Source: Mesorhizobium_K quangtriensis (GTDB lineage: Bacteria; Pseudomonadota; Alphaproteobacteria; Rhizobiales; Rhizobiaceae). From it: a DNA stretch of 64,000 nucleotides. Position numbers and translations under genes: made by a program. The notes under the pieces were generated by a model. That model was given only the letters and a program-made list of their open reading frames with translations. It was not told the origin of the DNA and did no database searches. Below, one piece after another: positions 1 to 8,082 of this stretch. Positions within the stretch are counted from its first letter, which is position 1, and each line of letters opens with the position of its first letter. Location of the stretch: assembly GCF_040081925.1 (NCBI RefSeq), contig NZ_JBEBMF010000005.1, forward strand, positions 62,001 to 126,000. Direction: 5' to 3'.

Positions 1-2379
1 ATCGCCGGTCGGCTCGAGTGTGCAATCCCATCGCGAGGCCGCGACACAGACGGGGCGCACCTCGATGCCGTGCCCGATCGCGTCCCTGACGATTTGTGCC
101 GGCGCGTAAAAGCCCATCGGCTGACTGTTGAGCAAAGCCGCGCAAAATACGTCAGGGTGCCAGCATTTGAGCCACGCGCTCGCGTAGGCGATCAAGGCGA
201 ACGACGCTGCATGGCTTTCAGGGAAGCCATATGAGCCGAACCCCTCCAGCTGTCGAAACGTCTGCTCGGCGAACGTGCGCTCGTATCCGTTGGCCACCAT
301 GCCGTCGATCAGCTTGGCCTTGAACGACGAGACGCCGCCGGTGTGTTTGAAGGTCGCCATCGACTTGCGCAGCATGTCGGCTTCGCCCGGCGTGAACCCC
401 GCGCAGGTGATTGCGACCCTCATCGCTTGTTCTTGGAACAAGGGCACACCTAAGGTCTTTCCGAGCACCTGTTCGAGCTCGGGCTTGGGGTAATGGACAG
501 GCTCGCGCCCTTCGCGGCGGCGAAGATAAGGGTGGACCATATCACCCTGGATCGGACCGGGCCGAACGATCGCCACCTGAACGACCAGGTCGTAATAAGT
601 GCGAGGCTTGAGGCGCGGCAGCATCGACATTTGCGCCCGGCTCTCGATTTGAAATGTCCCGAGGGTGTCGGCCTTCCTGATCATCGCATAGGTGCGAGGA
701 TCCTCGGCAGGAATCGTCGCGAGGTCGAGCTCGATGCCCTTGTGATGCGCGAGGAGGTCGAGACCCTTTTTCATGCAAGTGAGCATGCCCAGGGCCAAGA
801 CGTCGACCTTCATAAATCGCAGCGCGTCGATGTCGTCCTTGTCCCACTCGATGACCTGGCGGTCCTTCATGCTCGCAGGCTCGATCGGGACGAGATCGTC
901 GAGCCTGTCGTGGGTGAGGACGAAACCGCCGGGGTGTTGCGACAAATGTCGTGGCGCGCCCATGAGCTGACGCGCCAGGTCCAGGGTCAATCGCAGCCGT
1001 CGATCAGCAAGATTGAGATTGAGCGCCTCGACATGGCTGTTTTCCACGCCGTCCTCGGACCAGCCCCAGACCTGCCCGGAGAGCGAGGAAATCAGATCCT
1101 CGGGCAGGCCGAGGGCCTTGCCGACGTCGCGCAGCGCCCCTTTGGTCCGATAGCGGATGACGGTGGAGCACAGCGCCGCGTGGTCGCGACCGTAGGTTTC
1201 AAAAACCCACTGCATCACGATCTCCCGCCGTTCATGTTCAAAGTCCACGTCAATGTCGGGCGGTTCGCGTCTCTCTTCGCTGACAAAGCGTTCGAACAGC
1301 AGGTCATTGCGACCGGGATCGATCGAGGTGATCCCGAGCACATAGCAGACGGCAGAATTCGCGGCGGAGCCGCGTCCCTGGCACAGGATGTCGCGTGAGC
1401 GCGCGAACCTGACGATGCTGTTCACCGTCAAAAAATACGGCGCATAGTCGAGCTTCTTGATCAGGCGCAACTCGTGCTGAAGGGCGGCGCGCACCTCATC
1501 GGGCAAACCTTCGGGATAGCGGAACGCCGCACCTTCCCAGGTCAGCTTTTCGAGCGTCTCCTGCGGCGTAAGCGAAGGATCGTCACGCTCCTCAGGATAT
1601 TGATAGGCCAGCTCATCGAGACTGAAGCGACACCGCTCGGCGATCTCCAGCGTGCGCGCCAGGGCCTCCGGGTAGCGGGTGAACAGGCGGTGCATCTCCT
1701 CTGGCGGCTTGAGATAGCGATCGGCATGTCGTTCGCGGCGGTCGCCGAGCCCGTCGATCGTGACGTTGTGGCGAATGCAGGTGACGACGTCCTGAAGGAT
1801 CCGGCGATCGGGTTCGTGAAAGAGCACGTCGTTGGTCACGACGGTACGGACCTTCGCCGCGGCAGCGGCGTTCGAGAGCTCGTGAAGCCGGAGCTGGTCG
1901 TTCGGCCGGCGTCTGAGCGTCAGCGCCAAGTAGGCGCGGTCGGCGAAGGCATCGCGCAGCTGGCGCAGGTGAAGGCGACAATCGTCGTCGGCCATGTCAG
2001 GCACGAGCACCGCGATCAGACCCTCGCCATAGGCGACCACGTCGACCCATGCGAGGCTGCATTTGCCCTTGCCCGCGCGCCGCTTGCCGAGCGAGAGCAG
2101 CCGGCAGAGCCGCGCGTAAGCGGCTCGGTCGGTCGGATAGACCAGGAGAGACATGCCGTCGGACAGATCAAGGCGGCAGCCGACGATCAGGCGCACGCCG
2201 GTTGCCTTCGAAGCTTCGTGTGCGCGAACGATACCGGCAAGGCTGTTGCGGTCGACGACCGCAAGCGCCTCGATGCCCTGGATCGCTGCCTGTGCGAAGA
2301 GCTCGTCGGCCGACGACGCCCCGCGCAGGAAGCTGAAATGCGATGTGACCTGAAGCTCGACATAGCGATGAGTGCTCAT
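1..2379 (-). CDS. dnaE2: Error-prone DNA polymerase DnaE2 (3' end cut by window edge)
   Basis: Translesion DNA polymerase of the C family, the catalytic part of the ImuA-ImuB-DnaE2 SOS mutasome. The reading frame is open for 793 codons to the left edge; full-length DnaE2 is about 1050-1100 aa, so roughly the last quarter is outside the window. The N-terminal PHP domain begins with YVELQVTSHFSFLRGASS. The palm carries CQGRGSAANSAVCYVLG, followed near residue 370 by PDIDVDFEHERRE with the catalytic Asp pair. The fingers motif PGGFVLT and the stretch SYGFPESHAASFALIAYASA are also visible. The ATG overlaps the imuB stop as ATGA (4 bp), so the two are translationally coupled. Expected to be induced with imuAB by the LexA box upstream of imuA. 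The family assignment is secure; only the truncation limits it. Confidence 0.96.
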   Translation of the reverse strand, partial: MSTHRYVELQVTSHFSFLRGASSADELFAQAAIQGIEALAVVDRNSLAGIVRAHEASKATGVRLIVGCRLDLSDGMSLLVYPTDRAAYARLCRLLSLGKRRAGKGKCSLAWVDVVAYGEGLIAVLVPDMADDDCRLHLRQLRDAFADRAYLALTLRRRPNDQLRLHELSNAAAAAKVRTVVTNDVLFHEPDRRILQDVVTCIRHNVTIDGLGDRRERHADRYLKPPEEMHRLFTRYPEALARTLEIAERCRFSLDELAYQYPEERDDPSLTPQETLEKLTWEGAAFRYPEGLPDEVRAALQHELRLIKKLDYAPYFLTVNSIVRFARSRDILCQGRGSAANSAVCYVLGITSIDPGRNDLLFERFVSEERREPPDIDVDFEHERREIVMQWVFETYGRDHAALCSTVIRYRTKGALRDVGKALGLPEDLISSLSGQVWGWSEDGVENSHVEALNLNLADRRLRLTLDLARQLMGAPRHLSQHPGGFVLTHDRLDDLVPIEPASMKDRQVIEWDKDDIDALRFMKVDVLALGMLTCMKKGLDLLAHHKGIELDLATIPAEDPRTYAMIRKADTLGTFQIESRAQMSMLPRLKPRTYYDLVVQVAIVRPGPIQGDMVHPYLRRREGREPVHYPKPELEQVLGKTLGVPLFQEQAMRVAITCAGFTPGEADMLRKSMATFKHTGGVSSFKAKLIDGMVANGYERTFAEQTFRQLEGFGSYGFPESHAASFALIAYASAWLKCWHPDVFCAALLNSQPMGFYAPAQIVRDAIGHGIEVRPVCVAASRWDCTLEPTGD

Positions 2380-3899
2380 CCGAACACCCCATGCAAGAAC
2401 CAGCGATGCGACCCGATCACCGCATCCTCGCCGTCGCCGGCGCGATAGATCCAGTATCGTTCGCCAGCTTCGTCTTCGACCCTGAAATAGTCGCGCACGG
2501 TCGCGAGTTCGGCATCGCGTTTCCACCATTCCCCGAACACGCGCTCGGGCCCGTCGGCCCGGCGCACACGGCGGCGAATGCCGCGCCAGGTGAAGGCGAC
2601 CGGGGGATGATCGGGCAGGAGCGCGACGGTCTCGATCAACTCGGGGCGCTGCAGCAGGCGCGCGGGCCGCGGCCAATGGCCCGGCCAGGTGGCGCCGGTG
2701 TCGGGCGCCATTGCCGGAATGCGGGCGACGACGCGCTCGGGCACGTCACTGGATAGCGGCGCCGCGCGATAGACGGCCCGTTCGCCGACGCGGTTGGCGA
2801 GCGTGTCGATCAGATCGGACACGTCGGGGATGGCCTCTTCGATCAGCGAGCTGACGGTCTGCTTGCGGACCAGGGGTACGGTGCTGCTTGCGACGAGGGA
2901 AAGGAGCTCGATGCCGAAGCCCGGATCGATGGTTTCGATCCTGTCGCACAAAAGCCGGGTGAGACGCTTTACGTCGCGCACGGGCATTGCCATGCCGACA
3001 CGGATCGCCTGGCGCTGATTGTCGACGCGCCGCAGGTGAAGATCGAGCCGCCGCGCACCGAGATCGGCTTCCTCGAGGCGTTCGCAGAGCGCAACGACGA
3101 GCTTGCCGATGTAGCGCGCGATTGTCTCGGCCGCGGAGATCGGTTCGGCGAAGCTGCGCCGGACCTCGATCAGGTCGGCCGCCCGGACTGGATCGATCGG
3201 TTCCGCCGCCGCCCCGACCGCCTGGTCAAGCCGCCGGCCGAGCTCGTGACCGAAGCGAAGCGTCAGCGGCGCGCGCGGCTGCGCCAGAAGATCGCCGACC
3301 TGCTGGAAGCCGAGCACGCGCAGATCCTGGTTCATCACCGCAGGCAGACGCAGAGCCTCCAACGGCAATGAGGAGACGATGTTCGGCCCATGCCCGGCTG
3401 CCGCCACGAAGCCCGGGCTGGCAAGGTAACGGGCAAAGGCATGCGCGGCGCCCCAGCTGTCGGCCACGGCGGCGCGCGCGGCGATGCCGGACATGGCAAG
3501 GCGACCGATCAGGGCATCGAGCATCGCTTCTTCACCACCATGGAGATGATCGGCGCCCGTGGTGTCGATCACGATCCCGTCGTCGCCATCCACCGCGACG
3601 ATCGGGGCAAAGCGCTGCAGCACCCACAAAGCGAGGCGCTCCAGCGCCTCGGAATCCGCGATCGGGTCGGCATCCTGGATGAGCAGGTCCCGGACGAGGA
3701 CCTGCGCCTTGGCGACCGGCATGCCGGGCCGCAAGCCAGCCGCCCGCGCAGCGGCATCCGCCGAGACCACCACGCGCCGGCTTCCTTCCCGGCCGATCAG
3801 GACGAGCGGGGCCTCAACCGGAGGCGCCGCGTCGCCGGCCTTCCGCCGCAGCCGATCGGTCGACCAGCTCGGCAGGAAGAGCGAGACAACCCGTGTCAT
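2376..3899 (-). CDS. imuB: ImuB, inactive Y-family polymerase-like mutasome hub
   Basis: Y-family polymerase-like protein that lacks polymerase activity in studied members and bridges ImuA, DnaE2 and the beta clamp. I chose the ATG at 3899 (507 aa, starting MTRVVSLFLPSWSTDRL) because a GGAGG lies 6 nt upstream; a longer frame starts at 3926. The N-terminus has the family signature LFLPSWSTDRLRR, and the DGDDGIVIDTTGADHLHGGE segment covers the usual palm region. The C-terminal third (GPERVFGEWWKRDAELATVR, then DYFRVEDEAGERYWIYR) is typical of ImuB. The gene overlaps imuA by 86 bp and dnaE2 by 4 bp, so the three form one transcription unit. Confidence 0.94.
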   Translation of the reverse strand: MTRVVSLFLPSWSTDRLRRKAGDAAPPVEAPLVLIGREGSRRVVVSADAAARAAGLRPGMPVAKAQVLVRDLLIQDADPIADSEALERLALWVLQRFAPIVAVDGDDGIVIDTTGADHLHGGEEAMLDALIGRLAMSGIAARAAVADSWGAAHAFARYLASPGFVAAAGHGPNIVSSLPLEALRLPAVMNQDLRVLGFQQVGDLLAQPRAPLTLRFGHELGRRLDQAVGAAAEPIDPVRAADLIEVRRSFAEPISAAETIARYIGKLVVALCERLEEADLGARRLDLHLRRVDNQRQAIRVGMAMPVRDVKRLTRLLCDRIETIDPGFGIELLSLVASSTVPLVRKQTVSSLIEEAIPDVSDLIDTLANRVGERAVYRAAPLSSDVPERVVARIPAMAPDTGATWPGHWPRPARLLQRPELIETVALLPDHPPVAFTWRGIRRRVRRADGPERVFGEWWKRDAELATVRDYFRVEDEAGERYWIYRAGDGEDAVIGSHRWFLHGVFG

Positions 3900-4566
3900 C
3901 GCAAGCCTCCAACTCGAAATCTGCACTCTCGCCCGCGCGGGCGCGGATCAACTCGACAAGCCACCGATGGCGGCTGACACCAGGAACGGGCAGCGCCGCC
4001 GAGGGCAGGACCGAGATCCTCCAGCGCGTCATCGCGGCGGTTGGCTGTCCAAAATCGGCGGCCTCGGTCTGGCGCCGCCAGCGCCGAAGGGCGATGCCGA
4101 TCGTCCCGGTGCCTTCAGCCGAGAGCTGCAAGCGCCGGGAGGCGGTCATGGAAAGACGGGCGACCTCGCCGACGACGGCGCCCAGCCCGCCATGTCGGAG
4201 GCCTTCCTCCATGCAGGCGAGGATCGCCTTGTCGTCGCCTGCCTCGACGTAGATCACGCGATCCGGCGGCAATCCTGCCTGCGCGAGCGCCGGCGCGAAG
4301 AGATCCGCGCGTGTGATACACCACAGGATCTTGCCCGTCGTCCGCGCGGCGATGCCGCCGGCGAACAGGGCGGCGGCCGCACCGTCGACGGCACCAAATC
4401 CGCCGCCCGCAATTTCATGAAGAGCGCCACGCGCCAGGCCTCCGCCCGGGAGTCGCGCGTCGACCTCGGCAATTCCGAAAGGAAGCACCGATTTCGCGCG
4501 CAGGGTTCGACCCTCGATCTTCTCGATTTGCGCGCGCAACGACTCTATGGCGGGCTCCGGCCGCAA
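3814..4566 (-). CDS. imuA: ImuA, RecA-like mutasome accessory protein
   Basis: First gene of the imuA-imuB-dnaE2 SOS cassette, 250 aa. The protein begins MRPEPAIESLRAQIEKIEG and contains PFGIAEVDARLPGGGLARGA followed by LHEIAGGG, the conserved N-terminal block of ImuA/SulA-like RecA-related proteins. ImuA proteins bind ImuB and modulate RecA. The start is a TTG, supported by an AGGAGGT about 11 nt upstream; no in-frame ATG fits better. The C-terminus overlaps imuB in another frame by 86 bp. A LexA box lies 38 bp upstream. Confidence 0.9.
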   Translation of the reverse strand: MRPEPAIESLRAQIEKIEGRTLRAKSVLPFGIAEVDARLPGGGLARGALHEIAGGGFGAVDGAAAALFAGGIAARTTGKILWCITRADLFAPALAQAGLPPDRVIYVEAGDDKAILACMEEGLRHGGLGAVVGEVARLSMTASRRLQLSAEGTGTIGIALRRWRRQTEAADFGQPTAAMTRWRISVLPSAALPVPGVSRHRWLVELIRARAGESADFELEACDDTGCLALPAELVDRSAAAEGRRRGASG

Positions 4567-4603
4567 GCTGGTCCTTGACCTCCTGGGATGGCTCTTGCAT
4601 CAT

Positions 4604-4618
4604 GTTCTCTATTTGTTC
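4604..4618. promoter_or_regulatory. LexA (SOS) box upstream of imuA
   Basis: GTTC-TCTATTT-GTTC, an exact match to the alphaproteobacterial LexA direct-repeat consensus GTTC-N7-GTTC. It lies 38 bp upstream of the imuA TTG codon. It predicts DNA-damage induction of imuA-imuB-dnaE2. Confidence 0.85.
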
Positions 4619-4746
4619 TCCAAATAAAGGGCGTGAGTCAAGAGCAGCGGCGAGCATCGAATCGAAGCAGCTGCGAGATGCAAAATTGCACTGTCTTGCG
4701 GCGGGTCCTTTGCCGCACGGATCGATCCCAGTACGGCGGGACCAGA

Positions 4747-4938
4747 TCACCCAAGGGTCTCCTTCGCTTCCACCTCGCCCAGCACACGTAGATCGGGGAG
4801 CGGAAGCTTGAACCAAGAACTGAACGGCGAAGCTGGTTCGCTCGCGTCACTCCAAATGTTGATCGTATGCGGCGAGAGCCAATCCGCAGTGGCTACCGCG
4901 TATTCCTTCCAAGGGCGGTCTCGAAGTAGATATCGTTC
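4747..4938 (-). pseudogene. In-frame 63-codon remnant directly after the SNF2 helicase stop
   Basis: Directly after the TGA of the upstream SNF2 helicase (4939-4941), the same frame stays open for 63 codons to a TGA at 4747-4749. The text looks like protein rather than noise: RPWKEYAVATADWLSPHTIN, then SWFKLPLPDLRVLGEVEAKE. A neighbouring frame just past the stop reads YENDIYFETALG. There is no good start codon or ribosome site inside. It may be the broken C-terminus of the helicase (nonsense mutation or paired frameshifts), the 3' remnant of another gene, or a read-through tail. The remaining stretch 4619-4746 holds nothing I recognise. Confidence 0.35.
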
Positions 4939-7900
4939 TCATACGTTCCGAAGTTCCGGTTCAAGCCGAATCTGCAAATCGAGAAGCTGGCTGGCATCCA
5001 TTCCATGGCCCGCGAGAGTTTGCAGGTAGTCAAGCAGATCGTCTTGCCGCGGTTGGCCAAAGGCTAGGCGATAGACCGTGAGGCTGCGCTTGAGCCAAGC
5101 GAGTCGCGTGACTTCCCGACTGAACGGCAACATCGGCACGCGCCGTTCGACCCTCACGGAACCTTCGTAGATCCAATAGGGGATGAGGTCGGTGTCGACC
5201 GCCGCCTGGCTGCGCGCGCGCTCGAACATCAGCTTCCACGGATCGTCAGGCGCCTGCCCACAGCCCCTGACGGCACCGCCTTGGCGCTCGGCCAAGTTGA
5301 GACGCACGGCATGGCCCTTGAAGCGGTTGACGCGGCCTTCGCGCTGTTCAAGGTCCACCGGGTTGCCCGGTAGGTTCCAGTGATAGACGCGATAGCAATA
5401 GGGATGGAAATCCAACCCCTCCTGGCCGACCGACGTGGTGGCGAGAACGAATGGCCGGAACGGCGAGTTGAACGCATCGCGCACGCCTCCGAGCCGGGCG
5501 ACGGCGCCGTCCTCGTCCTTGTAGTCGGCGAGCCGCATCGCGAAGCGTCCGCGCATCTGGAATTTGCTGATGTCGAGGGCCTCGCCATCGACATGCACGT
5601 CGTCGACCTCGATCTGCGACGGGCGGATGGCCAGGGCCTGGGCCATGGCGCGCGCGACGCCGAGGGCGCGTTCCTCGGCCGGGCGGGCTCCGAGACCTTC
5701 GGCATCGACAAGGTAGTGGGCGTATTCGTCCAAGACGGCCTGTAGGTTGTGCTCGGCGCAGTAGACCAACACACGGCGCCAATAGTGATCGTCGGTATCC
5801 CGCCGCAACAGGGCGACCGCGTCATGCTGGTTGAACAGCGCCCGGAACGACCAAGCGACTTCAGCGGCGGCGCTGAGCAGGCGCGGGTCGTCCCACGCCA
5901 GCTCGGGCGCGATCCGCTTGAGGGCGCGAAGCGCGCAGACGGCCGGGCTGCCGAGCGCCACGTCTACCAGCAGGTCGGAAAGATCGGCGGACGAAGCGCC
6001 GATGTCGTGCGTCTTGACCGCCGCCGCAAGCTCGGCGACATGATCCTGAAAGGCGTCTTCGCTCGCCAGGGCGCGCATGCCATGGGGCGTCTCCAGCCAG
6101 GCGCGGGACCGCGTGCCCAGCAGGTCATCTACCACGGCGGGAGCGGCCCACTCGGCGCTGTTGGCGTCCTGCCGCGACGCCGCCCCTTTTCGCAGAGCCT
6201 CGAGGGCGGGCTTGAGGCGGTCGACGATGGCGGCGCGCATGCCCTCCTGCGACAGGGCGGTCTCGGTTTCACTGAAAACCGCGAGCGGATCGGCCAGCTC
6301 GGCCAGAGCCGGCGACGGATAGATTAGGAGCAGCGCGCGCAAACCCACAAGCCGCCCCTGATCCTGTCGGAACTGCAAGGGGCGCAGACGATGTTGCTCG
6401 AAATAGCGTCGGCCGGATTCGCCGACGCCCATGCGCCGTTCGGCTTCATAAGACAGCAGGGCTGCAATCGCGTCGGGCACCATGGACCAGGCCGAAAATA
6501 TCAGCGCCTTGGTCAGCGGCGCGCCGGATCGCGCGTCGCCGTAATAGGGCATGGCGGCGGGTATCCAGAGATTCTGTTCGAGACGCTGGCCGAAGATGTC
6601 GTCCATGATCGCGCGCATGCGGCCATTGGCCGGCTCGAGCGGCGCATAGGCGTCGATGGCGTCGTGATCGAGCATGGTCGGCCGAGCGGCCTGGATGGCG
6701 CTGCGGAGGGTCGCCGAGGGCGCCTCCGCCTCGTCCGTCAGAAGCTGCTTCAGGCTGTAGTGTCGCATGAAGTTGAGCAGGTAAGGCGCCGATTTCCAGT
6801 ATTCGATGATTTCCGGCGCATCGAGTGTGCGCGCCACTTGCGACAAGGCCGACGCCTGCGCGAGATCGGCGGGCGCGACCGAGACCGTGATGGCGGGCTC
6901 GCTCATCATGGAGTCGCGTTCGATCGTGGACGCGACCCGCTCGGTTCGGGCGATCACTTTGCGCAGGCGCTGTTCGATGGCCTGGCGCGCCTCGACCGCT
7001 GAAGCGTGCGATTGCGGCAGGGTATGCAGAAGGCCGCGGAAAGCGCGCATCTCGCGCGAGAGCGTGGCCGCCACCTCCGGCCCTCTTTCGCGGCCAAAGA
7101 GGAAGCTCAGGGTTTCGAGGAAATCCTGATAGTGGTCGCCTTCGTCGGGCTCATCGCCGGCGAGCGTCAGCATCCGGTAGGGCGTGGCGGAGAGCAGCAG
7201 GGTACGGGCGGCGTGCCCGTCGCCTCCCGAGTAGTCGAACAGTTCGCGCGCTAGGATCGCCGCGTCGCTGTCGCCATGCAGCAGATCCCGAAACCGCTGG
7301 AACTCGTCCATGATGATGAGGTCGGGTTGCAGCGCATCCACGCAGGCGTGGGAGAGCTTGGCGCGGAGCCGGGCGACCAGGTTGTTGCGGGGCTGTGTCA
7401 TTTCTGCGGGATAGGTGTCCCGGCGGCGCGGGAAGAGTTCGCAAATCCGTTCGAGTTCCTCGAAGAGGTCGCGATCCGCTTTCACGTCGCGGCGGAAACG
7501 CTCGATGATGCGCTTGTCGACGCCTTCGAGGGTGAGGTTGTCCACAGCGCGGTTCCAACCCTCGACGCCGGCCGTGACCTGCAACAGGTTGTGCAGGCCG
7601 CGCGGGCGGGTAACGAGATCGCGCAGGAGATGGAACAGCAAGGCGCGTTCCTGCGTCACACCCGTCGCGGAGCGCAGATCGAAGGTTGTGCCCGGCGTCA
7701 GGCTGATGAAGTTCACCCTGTTGGCGTCGAGGCCCGCCTGATCGCGCAGTTGCAGGGGAACGAGCGTCATGCGGGTCGGCAGGGCCAGCTCGCGTCGCCC
7801 GAGGACGTTTAGCCGGTTGAGGTTCTGGGCGGCGATCGCCTGGTTCGAGCAGATGTAGAGGATGTCGATCCGCTTGGTGTTGTCCCACAGGTGTTCGATC

Positions 7901-8082
7901 ATGCGGGCGATGACCCCGCGCGCCACCATCGTCTTCCCGAGGCCGACTTCGTCGGCGACCAGGAACTGGCGGACAGGATCGTCCTGGCCGTAGAGCCGAT
8001 CGAAGACGTAGTCGACGGTGCGCCGCTGAAAGACCTTGAGGGGAGCGAGCGCCGCGTCGGCGCGAAACCGTTCATTCGGCAT
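4939..8082 (-). CDS. SNF2/DEAD-type helicase, last gene of the leftward defence operon
   Basis: Superfamily 2 helicase, 1047 aa from the ATG at 8082 (MPNERFRADAALAPLKVFQR). That start overlaps the PLD gene by 11 bp and is preferred to a start at 8166 deep inside that gene. Walker A is DEVGLGKT (residues 44-51), Walker B IIMDEFQRFRD (about 255-265), motif III LLLSATPYRM. Motif VI is NPVDLEQREGRVNRFKGHAV near residue 945. About 350 residues with no recognisable domain separate the two RecA-like lobes. Related helicases accompany PLD nucleases in DISARM and related antiphage loci, but the family here is not DrmA. Predicted cytoplasmic DNA translocase. The C-terminus may be truncated (see 4747-4938). 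Confidence 0.88.
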   Translation of the reverse strand: MPNERFRADAALAPLKVFQRRTVDYVFDRLYGQDDPVRQFLVADEVGLGKTMVARGVIARMIEHLWDNTKRIDILYICSNQAIAAQNLNRLNVLGRRELALPTRMTLVPLQLRDQAGLDANRVNFISLTPGTTFDLRSATGVTQERALLFHLLRDLVTRPRGLHNLLQVTAGVEGWNRAVDNLTLEGVDKRIIERFRRDVKADRDLFEELERICELFPRRRDTYPAEMTQPRNNLVARLRAKLSHACVDALQPDLIIMDEFQRFRDLLHGDSDAAILARELFDYSGGDGHAARTLLLSATPYRMLTLAGDEPDEGDHYQDFLETLSFLFGRERGPEVAATLSREMRAFRGLLHTLPQSHASAVEARQAIEQRLRKVIARTERVASTIERDSMMSEPAITVSVAPADLAQASALSQVARTLDAPEIIEYWKSAPYLLNFMRHYSLKQLLTDEAEAPSATLRSAIQAARPTMLDHDAIDAYAPLEPANGRMRAIMDDIFGQRLEQNLWIPAAMPYYGDARSGAPLTKALIFSAWSMVPDAIAALLSYEAERRMGVGESGRRYFEQHRLRPLQFRQDQGRLVGLRALLLIYPSPALAELADPLAVFSETETALSQEGMRAAIVDRLKPALEALRKGAASRQDANSAEWAAPAVVDDLLGTRSRAWLETPHGMRALASEDAFQDHVAELAAAVKTHDIGASSADLSDLLVDVALGSPAVCALRALKRIAPELAWDDPRLLSAAAEVAWSFRALFNQHDAVALLRRDTDDHYWRRVLVYCAEHNLQAVLDEYAHYLVDAEGLGARPAEERALGVARAMAQALAIRPSQIEVDDVHVDGEALDISKFQMRGRFAMRLADYKDEDGAVARLGGVRDAFNSPFRPFVLATTSVGQEGLDFHPYCYRVYHWNLPGNPVDLEQREGRVNRFKGHAVRLNLAERQGGAVRGCGQAPDDPWKLMFERARSQAAVDTDLIPYWIYEGSVRVERRVPMLPFSREVTRLAWLKRSLTVYRLAFGQPRQDDLLDYLQTLAGHGMDASQLLDLQIRLEPELRNV

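Noticed and set aside
493..2448. Two long plus-strand open frames opposite dnaE2
   Set aside because: They are antisense shadows; the minus strand reads continuously as DnaE2 with its conserved motifs.
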